The notes under the pieces were generated by a model. That model was not told the origin of the DNA. It searched no databases and was given only the letters and a program-made list of their open reading frames with translations. From Plasmodiophora brassicae (Eukaryota; Endomyxa; Phytomyxea; Plasmodiophorida; Plasmodiophoridae): 64,000 nucleotides of DNA. Shown here one piece after another: positions 1-10,905 of the stretch; the first letter of the stretch is position 1; each line of letters starts with the position of its first letter. The stretch is from positions 1,116,001 to 1,180,000 of the forward strand of contig JASFAU010000002.1 in the NCBI GenBank assembly GCA_039704465.1, in the 5' to 3' direction. The position numbers and the translations under genes were made by a program.

Positions 1-1133
1 ATGTTGCGAATGGCGGCCTCGCGGACGAACACATTCATCAGGGACGACCCGTACGTGTCCGATGTGCTGCGAATAATGCTGTCAGTACAGCGGTCAGATT
101 CCCAGCGTCAACGGGTACCTGATGGCGCAAACAATCTTCCATCCAAAGTGCTCGACGACTTGGGCCAGCGCCTTTCCCTGGAAGTTGTCTTCCAACACGT
201 ATGTCAAGCAGGGTGCTCCGATTGCGACCGAAACGGTGGACCTGGTGGGAAGACACGGGAGAATGTCCCGTACAGGGTCTTGTCAGACAGCACTGGGGAT
301 GACGCCCATGGCGATATCTGCACGTGTCATAAACGCGCCAGGCGTGCGCTTGTGATGAAGCCTCACCATTGGTAGTCCGTTAAGGTTGGCGAGATGGGCG
401 AACATGAGCTACGTGAAACGCCAACATCGTCAATTGGTTATCGGATAGGCAATCTATGACTCGTGTCTTACAGCTTGCGAGCTGTACGAGGAGCCTAAGA
501 GAGTACCAGACATCAATATCGCACAGACTGTCGATCGATGCCTTCCGCATGCATTACCGATTAGAATGGGAACGCGCGGTGGAAGCGCCATGGAGTCGTT
601 CGAGAGCGCGGTGCAGAAGAACGCCTTCGTGGCTTGCAAACCGTCGTAGTTTGAGTCCTGCCTGCAGGCCGTTGTTGTTAAAAACAGTTCGAGATGGAGC
701 GATGGCGGCGATAGATTACCATCTGATACGTACAGTTTTACCTGGAAACCACCCTTTTGCCTGGACATCGTCAACGGCAATTTCGACGATTCTTCTTCCA
801 GCGTCCTCGTCTAAATTATTAACGAGCGCGAGTTCGACGACTTGTGCAAGTGGCAATGGGGGCATCTGGTCGCACGGGTATGTCTGGCCTGCACGTATTC
901 AACATTTATGGGCTTGGTAGGGATACCGATTCGGCGCCAGGGATATTTACAGCAGGTCTGATTAGCAGGCGTGATCCACTGGCAAGGGTTGGCTTCTGAT
1001 CAGGACCGTTCATTCGCCACGGTACGTATCAACGGAAAGGATGGTGACTCTCGTTACCACAAGCGATCTGTGCAACCGCAGTCGTCATCGCTATTGCCCA
1101 CGTGACGACGACCGCATACGTCCATGAGGACAT
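1..1133 (-). CDS. Class C GPCR-like receptor, copy A (3' part beyond window)
   Basis: This is the N-terminal, ligand-binding part of a GABA-B-type receptor; its C-terminal part lies left of position 1. ATG at 1133 opens a hydrophobic signal peptide (MSSWTYAVVVTWAIAM), and the first exon ends near 1058. After splicing, the product keeps hallmarks of the periplasmic-binding-like (ANF receptor) fold: VELALVNNLDED, VEIAVDDVQAKGW, the block SPVLSDKTLYGTFSRVFPP, then ALAQVVEHFGWKIV and STSDTYGSSLMNVF. It matches the complete neighbour at 1978-5184 along its whole length, and introns fall at the same places, including a 23-base microexon. One extra short intron (about 41 bases) is needed near 930-970; otherwise this copy has a small frameshift there. 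Either way it looks like a recent tandem duplicate. The family call is firm; whether it is active is not known. Confidence 0.75.
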
Positions 1134-1459
1134 ATCGACGTTGGGCCACCTTTGCTGGTTTCTCCTAGGCGAGAAGAGTGATCGTCACACTGGCCAGCAG
1201 CCATACAGAGACACATCTCATAAGGCAACGGGAGATTGTAAATATTCGCAGGTTTCTTGTGAGACTGTGACTGGCGTGAGACTGTGACTGGCGTGAACAC
1301 AGACAGTCGAAACCCCGAAATCGTCAAGGCCCTGGGCCAGGGACAAAGCAGGCGTACGTCTGGCGTACCGCTGGCTCAAAAAATTCGTCGCAACGGTCGT
1401 GCCGAACGCGCTTCGGGTTTCGTGGCCGATTCATTTCGATTCTGTTGATGTCCATCTTC

Positions 1460-1860
1460 CGAACGCCGATACGTTTCGGACCGCAGGGCGTTTCCGATCG
1501 AACCACTGCGCAGTTGATCGTGGCGCTATCGGAGCACAACAATGATATCATGTTGGGTGCCATCCCCCGTCATAGATAAGTGCCACCAGATCCAATTCAC
1601 ACCATAACATTTGCAGACGGAGTTCGCCGTTGAGTCGATGCTGTTCTGGGCGGCCGTCCGCAAGTTCCGATGTGAGTTCACGAGGGACGAGCGCGGGATG
1701 GCGGCCGCGCAGTTCACACGACAATAGATAGTTGCCCGGAGGGCGTTTGAGACAATTCTGAACGCAGCGTCCCCGAACCGAATCGTTAGGTTGGCGGCGG
1801 ACCACAAGCCGAGACCTGCGCGCTCGCCATCCGGTCGTCAGCCCACAAACGGCATGGTTT
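1460..1860 (+). pseudogene. Possible RGS-domain remnant
   Basis: Between the two receptor copies, on the opposite strand, a short frame reads TEFAVESMLFWAAVRKFR followed by an acidic/basic helix. This resembles the E-N-x-x-F-W helix of RGS (regulator of G-protein signalling) domains. It can be joined through a GT-AG intron (about 1558-1617) to an upstream open stretch containing LIVALSEHNNDIML. A stop follows about 18 codons after the conserved helix, no start codon is evident, and the rest of an RGS fold is not recognisable. It may be a decayed fragment of a receptor-RGS gene or a chance match. Confidence 0.25.
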
Positions 1861-1977
1861 TCTTACACTTCCAGGCCAGGTCAATGCGGAATGCAGTGCT
1901 TTATTCATATACTTCATTTTGAAACCAAACTGGAAAATCAGAACAGCATTGCGACATCAGATTGGGGTGGGGCTCGG

Positions 1978-4900
1978 TCACTGAGGCGCGGCGGTTGGTT
2001 CTGGGGCGACTTGGTTCGATGCAGGAGTGTTCATGGCCACCTTGTATTTGTCAGGGGTCCTTGCTCCATCGGGAGACGTCTTCGATTCCTGGCTCCCGGC
2101 CGTGGTGCGGTTTGGTTCATTCTGCAGGTCGGTATGGTGCGTCTCCGTCTGCTGCTGTGCGATTCCTGAGAATACGGCAACGATCTTTGGTACGAACAAG
2201 ATCAGAAGCGTCGCCGTCGTCGCCAAGAAAATGGCGAACCCGCCCAGGAGCAGCGACGCATCTGGCTGGCCAGGCTGAATAAACCCAAGGATCGGTATCA
2301 CGATCACCTGAATCGAAGAGTCAGCAAACTTGGTGATCTGTAGAAGGAACCGAGCAGCGATTTACAGATATCAACCCGCTGGTGTAGATTGCCAGGCCGA
2401 TCTGCCTACTGTCGTTCAACGCTGTAACAGACGATCAGGGTCGAGTTGCGAACTGTGGAGCGGGCATCACCTGGAATGTTCACGTGGGACGTTTTCAGGG
2501 CGAGGATTGCTCCAACACCAACGAGGAGCCCCTACGAGCTGATGAGTTTTACAGCCAATACCCTGTGATTTCAGGTACTTTGTAGACGTAGATTGTCGTC
2601 AGGAACGTGCTCATATTGGTCGAGGTGCACGACAGGACGAAAGGGTTGATCAACGAGTCGGAGGGGTCGGCCGGGTTGGGATAAGAAGGTAACGTCGTCA
2701 CGACGGTGGTGATCGGCCACGTGGACATCCAGACGACTAGTACAACGAAATCGGCTAGTAACAGCACGATCACGTAGGACAATAGCTGAGAGTTCTTGAT
2801 CTTGACAACCCGCATCTCGCCGCTCCCGAAGATCTATGAGCAATGCGTCACTTCACTGCTTGCCGATGGACTACTTCTGGTGGGTACCATTGCGACTCGG
2901 TAGGTTTTGGAGAACAGGACGCCGAAGGACAGGCTGAAGCTGGTCGTAAGCAAGACAATACGAGTCGTGCAGTTGTCGGCGTAGGCCTTAACGTCAGTGA
3001 TGCTCCCTGACACTGCTAGCAGGATTTGGCAGATGTAGGCGACAATGCAGCCGACGATAATAATGTCGTTGAGGATCGGCGTTGACATTTTGATGTACCT
3101 TAAGTTGCGATAGTAGACGTTGAACCTATGCGGGTCAACGTTAAACAATGGAGGACGCACGATACGTTGACTAACGCAAGGATTCCGAGCGCGGCAGCAA
3201 TGCCAATTCCGCCAAGAGAAACCATAGCCCCAACTGCTGCCGACGATGGCCCGAGTTGGACGCTCATCGCGATAGGAACGGCCACCGGGACAGTCGTTCG
3301 ACCTTGAGAGAACACGAAAGGCAGCGTTTTCACGATATTAGTTTGATAGACAGTCGCGGCGGCGACCCATGCCAGCGTTCCGTCTGGCTGCTTCTGAACA
3401 TTGTACAGCGAGTACGCTCCCAATCGGTCGCCATTGGCGTCCATTACAATTGTCCCCGTCTTCACGAAAACATGGACTCAACGACTCATCCGGAAACGAT
3501 TTGCACATGGAGCATACCGATCCATTCATCGTCGTCTGTCGAATCCACTTGAGGACGTTCGTGCGAGTCCAGGGCACCCCGGCCTGATCCATTTTGTACA
3601 GCGTGTAGAACCCAAAGTGAATCGCATCGTAGAGGAATGCACCGGTATCCGCGAGAACAGGGTGCCCAAGGCCTGGATTACTGTTGTAATTCGCAGTGAA
3701 TTGCGCCGTCATCTGTTGATAAGCGGTGGTGGAATGGTCCACGAGACCAGAAGTTGCAAGTACGCCTTCGAAGATCGACGGGTCCATCCAGCCGGCGATG
3801 CCGTCTGTGCCCAGCCAGACGTACTGCGAAGTTGTCATGCCGAGCTTGGCAGCGACAGTGAGAACGGTCTTGGCATCACCCGACAACATCGGCATGACTA
3901 TGACGCGGACACCTGTGGACAATCTGGACAATAACTGCCTTCAGTGGCTAGGTAGTCGAGTGACTGGAATAGCGGCGGTACATTCGTTGGAGCTGGTCGG
4001 TTGGATCAGCGGCACTGGAGAACTGGATGGCCGTTGCCACCGTTATGTTGCGGGTGCCGGCTTCTCGGACGAATACATTCATCAGGGACGACCCATAGGT
4101 GTCCGAAGTACTGTCCCAAGCCGCCAGTGAGATCAGCAGGTTTCCTCAAGGTCGGCACGACTACCTGATGGCACAGACTACATTCCATCCGAAATACTGG
4201 ACGATTTGTGCAAGCGCTTTTCCCTGGAAGTTGTCTGTGCAAAGGTCTTTTCAGACACAATGTTCCCTGGAGAGACTATAGAAGACGAACCGGGAGGAAA
4301 CATGCGGGAGAACGTTCCGTACAAGCTTTTGTCGGACAGCACAGGTGATGTTGCTGTTGGCGAGATCTGTGCAGCGCACCTAAGGCGATGGATGGTCGAA
4401 TACGTGAAGCGTTGCGTTACCATCGGCAGGCCGTTCAGATTAGCAAGGTGTGCGAACATAATCTATCCAGGGTACCATCAGTCTCGTCAGTCAGATCATA
4501 TTAGTTAGGCAGTATGAGGAAAGTCTACCGCTTGTGAGCTGTACGAAGGGCCTAGAGAAGGGAAGGTCACTAAAACCCCAATGACGGACCATTATTACGG
4601 ATTACCGATCAGCACAGGGACTCGCGGTGGAAGGTCCATCGAATCGTTGGTCAGAGCGGTACAGAAGAAGGCCTTGGTCGCTTGCATTGCATTATAATTT
4701 CCGTCCTGCCTGCAAGCCGCCGTTTAAGCCAGTGCCCGGCTTTATCGCGTAGGTGAACCTGCTAACCATCGCACGCGTACGGTTTTGCCTGGGAACCACC
4801 CTTTGCTTTGTACATCGTCAACTGCAATTTCGACCATCCTTCTTCCGCTGAACTCGTCTAAATTCTGCACCAACGCGAGCTCGACAACCTGAGAAAGCGG

Positions 4901-5184
4901 CAATGGTGGCGCCTGATCGCACGGATAGGTATTGCCTGAACAAACAATATATAAGCCGGAACACAGGATTCGGTTCGACGTAACGATCTTGTTACAGCAT
5001 GTCTGGTTCACGGGCAATCCCGGCGTGAGCCGCTGACAAGGGTTGCTTTCTGATTATAGTACTCTCCCCATCAGTGCAATTCGCACATGGAGGGGGCTGA
5101 CTTATTACCGCAAACGATCTGCCCCGCTCCTATGACCGCTGACGCTACCCAGATGCCGGCGAAGACGTACGTCCTTGTCGACAT
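1978..5184 (-). CDS. Class C (GABA-B-type) G-protein-coupled receptor-like protein, copy B
   Basis: A complete receptor of about 15 exons. ATG at 5184 begins a signal peptide (MSTRTYVFAGIWVASAVIG). The extracellular part is a periplasmic-binding-like Venus-flytrap domain: SPVLSDKSLYGTFSRMFPP, ALAQIVQYFGWNVV, STSDTYGSSLMNVF, VRVIVMPMLSG, YVWLGTDGIAGW, TGTIVMDANGDRLGAYSLYN. Seven hydrophobic segments follow, with class C motifs: STPILNDIIIVGCIVAY (TM2), SFSLSFGVLFSKTYRV (TM3), LLSYVIVLLLADFVVL (TM4), GLLVGVGAILALKTSHVNIP (TM5), QIGLAIYTSG (TM6) and FLATTATLLILFVPKI (TM7). The cytoplasmic tail is short and polar. Introns I placed include 5050-5108, 4710-4766, 4552-4605, 4463-4528 (flanking a 23-base exon at 4529-4551), 4367-4420, 4235-4290, 4111-4164, 3913-3964 and 3460-3517. 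It should sense an extracellular ligand at the plasma membrane and signal through G proteins; the ligand cannot be inferred. Confidence 0.88.
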
Positions 5185-5525
5185 GAGGAACTCGAAAGTG
5201 GTTAACCTCGTGGCTCACCGGGTGATTAACGACTGTACGCAGGTCCGACATTAACAGTGCTCGTCACAGTGAACATCGGAGAGAGTGCCAACTGCTGCAT
5301 TTGTACACAATTGAATTTCGGGACCCAACCAGCCCGCATACGTTACCGACTGGGCGCCAGCCTAACGCCACAAAATCAACGACGACAATATACTGTTTGT
5401 TCAGACCACAGTTAAGCGCGTTCATCAACAGCACTCGGAACCTGAATCAGGGTGACCTTAACGGAGGACGGCCTACTGGGCTCAACAAGCAATGCGTGTA
5501 TTCGTGTCTGACATCTGCAACGTCA
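5185..5525. other. Intergenic, upstream of receptor B and downstream of SmF
   Basis: About 340 bases separate the receptor B start from the SmF stop. Short open frames here have no recognisable coding content. The receptor promoter presumably lies here, but I see no clear core element. Confidence 0.4.
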
Positions 5526-5929
5526 TTATTCGTCTGCTCGGTCCATTGCATGGTCATCGCCATCCGCATCTTCTTCAGGAATGCCTCGAATATATAGGAC
5601 ATTGTTGCATCTAGTCAAGGTTGTTCAAATCCACAACAATACGAATGCCACCGATGGCGACGTTACCTGATAAGAATCTCACCGAGATTCTCTGCAAATT
5701 TAGAATCGATCCACTCTTCGGTGCTGGCCAGCTGAAGATTCATATACGCGTCGGTGGACACCAGAAACCCGCGGTACTCCATGCCCCACTTCAATTTCAC
5801 GGCCACCGGCTTCCCCGTCAGATCCGCCAGGAACGGTTTCGGATTGACGATCTACATCCCACATCGCCCATCAGCATCGATCGATCCCATCCCTGCACGG
5901 CCGGCCGTCCGTACCTGCGGCGCCGACAT
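5526..5929 (-). CDS. SNRPF: Small nuclear ribonucleoprotein SmF
   Basis: Three exons encode 94 residues: 5915-5929 (only MSAPQ), 5667-5851 and 5526-5610, with introns of 63 and 56 bases. The product reads [40 protein letters not shown]-like NLGEILIR, then CNNVLYIRG. This is the canonical Sm1/Sm2 fold of SmF, whose length is about 86 residues in animals. It forms part of the heptameric Sm ring on U1, U2, U4 and U5 snRNAs and acts in pre-mRNA splicing. The first exon is a 15-base microexon, and no part of the gene is visible as a long open frame, so simple gene finders could miss it. The short acidic tail ([16 protein letters not shown]) is typical of the family. Confidence 0.92.
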
Positions 5930-6095
5930 CGTCACCAAAATCCGCCGGTACGGACTTCCCAACAACAACACCATCACCCCGTGCCACGCATGCAGCCTCA
6001 GAGACGGAACCTGCACGAAGCGTGCCACGGTACAGTACACGCTGCGTAAGTAGGACCACAAGCAGATATATCCGGGCTGACCAGCGGCACATCGT

Positions 6096-6878
6096 TTATT
6101 TGCCCTGCGTCCACCATGGTCGATGCTCGTCACGGATATCGTATTCCTTCCTGGAGAATTCCTTGTCGTTCGTGTCGCACAGCAGGGCGCAGAGGAATCC
6201 GGCGACCGAGTCGCCCTGGAACAGCCTGCCTTCGTCGCGCATTCGGCGGAAGTCAACGACTCGTGGCAAGGTCTCTTCGGAGGTGTCCAGGATCGACGCC
6301 ATCATGGGCGTGTCGGCGCATCCTGGCCGTGCGCTGCCAACCGCAATGCCCATTGGCGCCAGCTCGTCCCGCAGACAGAGGTATGCCATGTGCAATGCGG
6401 CTTTGGAGACGCAGTAGGCGCCCAGGCCCGCTTGAGCCCGATGCGCAGCGCCAGACGAAACGTGCAGGATACGGGATCCGCGCGCCATCTTTGGCAGCAA
6501 CTTGGACGTCAGCAGGATCGGCGCCACACAGTTGGTGTTCATGACACGAGATAGACCCTGCTCGGACGCATCGGCAAGTGGGCCGAACGGTTCCGCAGTG
6601 CCTGCGTTATGGACCAGGTACATGACGATACCGTCTTCTGGGATCTGCTTCGCCAAACGATCCCGATCCTCGGATGAGGTGATGTCGCCAACGACGCCGA
6701 TCATCGTGGCGGATTCGCGGGCGCCGCACAGCCGGGCCGTTTCTTGGATCGGCTCCGGTCGTCGCCCAATGCCGATCACGTTGACCGAGCGCTTCGTACA
6801 AAGGTCAATGCACAGCGCGCGCCCGATTCCCGAGCCAGCGCCTGTCACCACCGCCCATTTCGTCGGTTCCGCCGCCAT
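6096..6878 (-). CDS. Short-chain dehydrogenase/reductase
   Basis: An intronless gene for 260 residues. The N-terminal Rossmann fold has the cofactor glycine motif TGAGSGIG (residues about 12-19), a basic RR after the second strand that suggests NADP(H), and HNAG in place of the usual NNAG. The catalytic serine lies in HVSSGAA and the Tyr-Lys pair in YCVSK, followed by the ARPG turn typical of classical SDRs. The substrate is unknown. The sequence resembles the sepiapterin-reductase/fungal YIR035-like branch in length and spacing, but I would not assign it. ATG 6878 was chosen because the in-frame codon just upstream is GTG. It is divergent from TMEM107, with 156 bases between the two starts. 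Confidence 0.9.
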   Translation of the reverse strand: MAAEPTKWAVVTGAGSGIGRALCIDLCTKRSVNVIGIGRRPEPIQETARLCGARESATMIGVVGDITSSEDRDRLAKQIPEDGIVMYLVHNAGTAEPFGPLADASEQGLSRVMNTNCVAPILLTSKLLPKMARGSRILHVSSGAAHRAQAGLGAYCVSKAALHMAYLCLRDELAPMGIAVGSARPGCADTPMMASILDTSEETLPRVVDFRRMRDEGRLFQGDSVAGFLCALLCDTNDKEFSRKEYDIRDEHRPWWTQGK

Positions 6879-7034
6879 CACCTATTATAAACGCGACGTC
6901 CCCGATTGCGCGCCTTCCCCAACGGTTGGCCGCTCGGGCCGTCCAACATATCATGCGACTTTGCTCCTTGCGCTGCTCAGAAGGGCAGCCGGTGACGAGC
7001 GCAGCCCACTGGAGCCAGTTGGACCGAAGACAGG

Positions 7035-7691
7035 ATGGGCATCGAGTCGACGTTGTTGCCGACGAGGTTCTTGCTGACAACGGTCCATCTGATGGCAATC
7101 CTGACGCTGTTCAACTCCAAGGTCGGGTGCCGGCCGCGGATCGCGTCCGCGTTGTTGACCAAGAGGGGTCTGGCTTCAGGATGCAAACATTCGTGCCGCA
7201 TTGCCGATTTCGTATACGACGGTACAGTACTCCAGCATGAATAACCAGTCAGAGCGCATTTATGGCCGATCAAGGCTAACGTTAAGGCTGAGGGGCGTAT
7301 GGTAGGATGTTGGCCGCCCTGTGGATAGCCGTTGTCTGCTTCATCGTGGAGTACCTTGGCATGTTCAGCGGGGTATCGATCATGAAGCACGCCCACAACT
7401 CCTTCTGTATGCGCATTCGCCTGTACATGCGGTTACCTATCAACTGAGTGCCTGTCCCACTTGGAGACGTCGTTGCGCACTTCATTGGAGCCATTCTGAT
7501 TGCATCGTTCGCACTGGAGTCCTGGAACATGTTGGCGATTTGGTATGTCGTCATCCCTCTCAGGTCGGTTGTCAAATCCTTCGCTCGCATGCCAAACGCG
7601 GCGTTGATTTTCACACAGCCTTGTACCCGCACTTCTCGAGGCATCGGTGCTAGCCCAAACTGTTCTTTATGGCAGCCTCCAATACATGTGA
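7035..7691 (+). CDS. TMEM107: TMEM107-like ciliary transition-zone protein
   Basis: Five exons (7035-7121, 7180-7247, 7306-7406, 7467-7563, 7619-7691) join to 141 residues, the family's usual size. Introns are 55-60 bases. The protein opens MGIESTLLPTRFLLTTVHLM and continues DANIRAALPISY, QMLAALWIAVVCFIVEYLGM, FSGVSIM, VVAHFIGAILIASFALESW and a last helix SLVPALLEASVLAQ. This reproduces the four-helix plan of TMEM107, with Glu-rich edges and the W-x(n)-W region. TMEM107 anchors the MKS module at the ciliary transition zone. Its presence implies that the organism builds a cilium or flagellum, in agreement with IFT56 at 34305-36331. The exon joins are my own and all keep frame. Confidence 0.85.
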
Positions 7692-7882
7692 GAAACGGCA
7701 TCTCTTCTTAAAGACGCATCTCGCCGTGGGCGGGTGCATCGTTGCTTGGGTTACACTTTGTATCGGCACCGCCGCGGCTAGCGTTACAGATATAGCACCG
7801 TGCCCTAATATTCGTGCACGGAGTCCGCCACGGTGTTGCGCACGAAGCCTGTAGAGCGGGAGGAGTCCGGTGTACCGCGATC

Positions 7883-8313
7883 ATGGTGAAGGTGAAGGCT
7901 CACGAAATCCGCTCCAAGAGCAAGGATGATCTGCTGAAGCAGCTCGATGAGCTGAAGCACGAGCTTGCTCAGCTTCGTGTCGCCAAGGTGTCTGGAGGAC
8001 CGGCTTCGAAGCTGACGAAGATGTACGCCGCGCGCTGTCGTACTTCCATGAACCGTTGCTGACTGTATGTGCTCTTCGTAGCAAAATTGCTCGCAAGAAC
8101 ATCGCTCGTGTTCTGACGGTCTACAACCAGACGCAGAAGCAGCACCTGCGGGAAGAATACAAGGACAAGAAATACAAGCCTCTTGACCTGCGCCTGAAGA
8201 AGACGCGGGCGTGGCGCCGCAAGCTGACCCCGGCGGAACTCGCCATCAAATCGAAGCGACAGAAGTCGCGCGAGTCTGCGTTCCCGATTCGCAAGTACGC
8301 CCTGATGGCGTAA
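7883..8313 (+). CDS. RPL35: 60S ribosomal protein L35 (uL29)
   Basis: Two exons (7883-8022 and 8082-8313, intron 59 bases) encode 123 residues, the standard length. The N-terminus [20 protein letters not shown], the motif [13 protein letters not shown], the core [18 protein letters not shown], the block [17 protein letters not shown] and the C-terminal PIRKYALMA are all diagnostic. The protein sits at the polypeptide exit tunnel of the large subunit. The intron splits an Ile codon just after SKLTK. The gene starts 191 bases after TMEM107 on the same strand. The 5' flank has no long frame and probably holds the promoter. Confidence 0.97.
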
Positions 8314-8445
8314 TTTCGATCTAGACGCGTTCCCGTTCCGTAAATCAATACATTGTTGATCAATGAACGCAGGCGTACCGCCGACACCGATATTTAGTAT
8401 GGGGCGCGTGCCGATTCACAATCGCGGGCATTGTTACCGCGAACC

Positions 8446-10876
8446 ATGGCCGACGTCGAGGGCGCCGTACGTAAGGCTCTGCAGGCCTTACTAGAGTGCA
8501 CCGTTCGCGAAGATGTTATCCACCATCTGACAGTGACCATGTCGCTGAAAGCGGGCGCTAAGAAGAATAAGGATATTGCGTCGGCGCTGGTTCGCGATGG
8601 TGCATTCCAGTCGCTCAGCGTCGTGCTTCAGCGGTATTCAAAGGTATATCTGCGTTGCCGGCCAGCCGTGGACGTTCCCTGTCTTAACGAGCGATGCCTC
8701 GCGTCAGGACGAAGAGGTGTGTCTGTTGGCACTGAAAGCCATATCGAACTTCGCGTCCGCCCAGGACACGGTCTCGGCTATGGTCGAACACGAAATCCCG
8801 CTGCTGCTGATCAGGACCATTAAGCGCCATTTGACGTCGGCCACCATCCTCGAGGTCGGTATCATGGTGCTGGCCGATGCCAGTCGCAACCCGCACGTGC
8901 GCGACCTGGTTCGCATTCATAACGGGATCAGCGCCATCGGGGACACCATCAGTGTCCACAAGACGAACCCGAAGGTGCTCGATGCGGCGTTCTACTGCCT
9001 GGCGAACCTGACCGTCCAGTCCCCGGATAACATCGCCAGCATCGTCGAATCCGGGTGCATGGGCGCTGTTATCGACGGCATGATGAAGTTCAGCACGGCT
9101 CCGTCCTTGGTGGAAGCGGCGCTGGCCACCCTGAACAACGTCTGCCGCAACGGTATCACCGAGCGACGTCACGTCGCCGACCTGAACGCGTGCCATGCCA
9201 TGGTCGAGGTGCTCAAACCGCTCGTGGGCCAGCGGAGCATCGGCCTCGCGAAGAGCTGCCTGGTCGCCATTGCAACGTTCGCCCAGTGCCCTGAGAACAT
9301 TGACGTTCTGCTCGATGCCAACGCGCTGAACCTGATCTGCACCAAGATCATGGTGTACCGCACCGACCTGGACCTCGTCAAGGTCGGCATCTCGACGATC
9401 GCCATCGTGGCCACGTCCTGCTCCGATGCGACGCTGCCAGCGCTGCTGGAAACGCGATGCCTGGCGACCGTCCTCGTCATCGCCCGGGCGAACCCTTACC
9501 AGGACGCGATCCAGGCCGCCATCCTGCAACTGTTCACAGGGCTCTACTCGCGGTTCTCGAACGCCCATTCCCAGTTGCTGAGCACGATCCGCCTCATGTC
9601 GATCCCGGTCGCCCTGTCGTCCATGTACTGTTTCCCGAAGAACGCTATGATCGCCAGCGCTGCTGCCACTCTGCTAACGGGCGTTCTGACCGATCAGCAA
9701 GTTCGCGGCCGGCTCGAGCTGATCGACATCTTCCCGACCGTTGTGCGCGTCGCCATGGAGCAGATCGACAACCATGACGTTGTCAGGCTGATGCTGAACC
9801 TGCTCGCTGAGCTGATGACGTTGAACGTCACCAGCAGCGCTGTCGAAGGAAGCAACATGCTGGACCTGGTCGGGTACATCATCACCCAGCCGGACACGAA
9901 CCCGAAATCGCTGGAGAGCGCCCTGGCCCTGTTGTCGCAGATCGTCACCCATGGCGACAGCAGCGAGCTGGCCGTGCAGATGCTCGCCAAGCCATTGTTC
10001 GACATTGCAAGCAACCCGGAGACGTCCAGGACGGCAACGTACCCGGTACTGGCCGCCATCCTTGGCGACCTCGCGCAAACGACGACGGGCGCTGAGATCC
10101 TGCTCCAGTTAGGGTTCATCGACCTACAACTGAAGATCCTGGCGGAAGAGTCGCGGCACCCGATGCTCGTCTCGATCATACTGGAGTCGTTACGGAAGCT
10201 GATGCGAAGCAGTCTGAAGGCGCGTGCCGACCTGAAGCAGAAGGGCGCCGTCCGCATGGTCGAGACGTTGCGGTTCCAGCATTCGGCGGAGGCGCGCGTG
10301 TCGCGAGCCGCTAACGATTTCCTGAGAGATATCGAGTCGACCGCATTGGCCAGCAAAGCGCGAACCGGGTACGCCAAGCCCATCGCTAGTACCGACGGGT
10401 TCAAGCTCCCCGAACTGGACCAGAACGTGCGGCTGTTCCTCGTCGCTGGTGGTGTCCTGGTGAAGCACTGCAAGAGGGCCCTGCCGAGAAAGATGAACGT
10501 GTTCGTGTCGCCTGACCTACGGTTCCTGGTCTGGAGGGATCCCGGCAACCAGAAGTCGAAACCAAGATCGTTCTTCCTGGACAATAGCGACCGGGTGGTG
10601 GCGGGACGGGCCACGCCAGAGCTCCAGCGGCAAACGATGTTCTATACGCCGGCAGCGGAGCCGCTAGCGTTCACCGTGTTCATGAAGGATGGACGGACGC
10701 TGAACTTGGAGGCGCATACACCTGCCCTGCGGCAGCAGTGGGTACAGGCACTCAGGGAAATCATCCGGTACCGGCAGGACCTCGCCAAGCTGACGACAGA
10801 GTCAAAGGACAACCACAGCGGGAACTCACTGAAGGACGAGGACAGTACTCTGTTGGGAGGGTTTAACGAGATCTAG
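8446..10876 (+). CDS. Armadillo-repeat protein with C-terminal PH-like domain
   Basis: Two exons (8446-8643 and 8708-10876) give 788 residues. Residues about 60-590 form continuous ARM/HEAT-type helical repeats (for example LEAALATLNNVCRNG-like and LLALKAISNFASAQ-like units). Residues about 620-760 look like a pleckstrin-homology or similar beta domain: VRLFLVAGGVLVKHCKR, RFLVWRDPG, an RSFFLDNSDRVVAGR strand pair, FTVFMKDGRTLNLEAH, and a closing helix with a Trp (LRQQWVQALREII), the PH signature position. The acidic tail is short. The layout suggests a scaffold that recruits partners through ARM repeats and membranes or proteins through PH. I do not recognise a named orthologue. It is convergent with the membrane protein ending at 10906, 30 bases away. 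Confidence 0.8.
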
Positions 10877-10905
10877 GCCGTTATAAATACACGTATATAA
10901 CCCTG

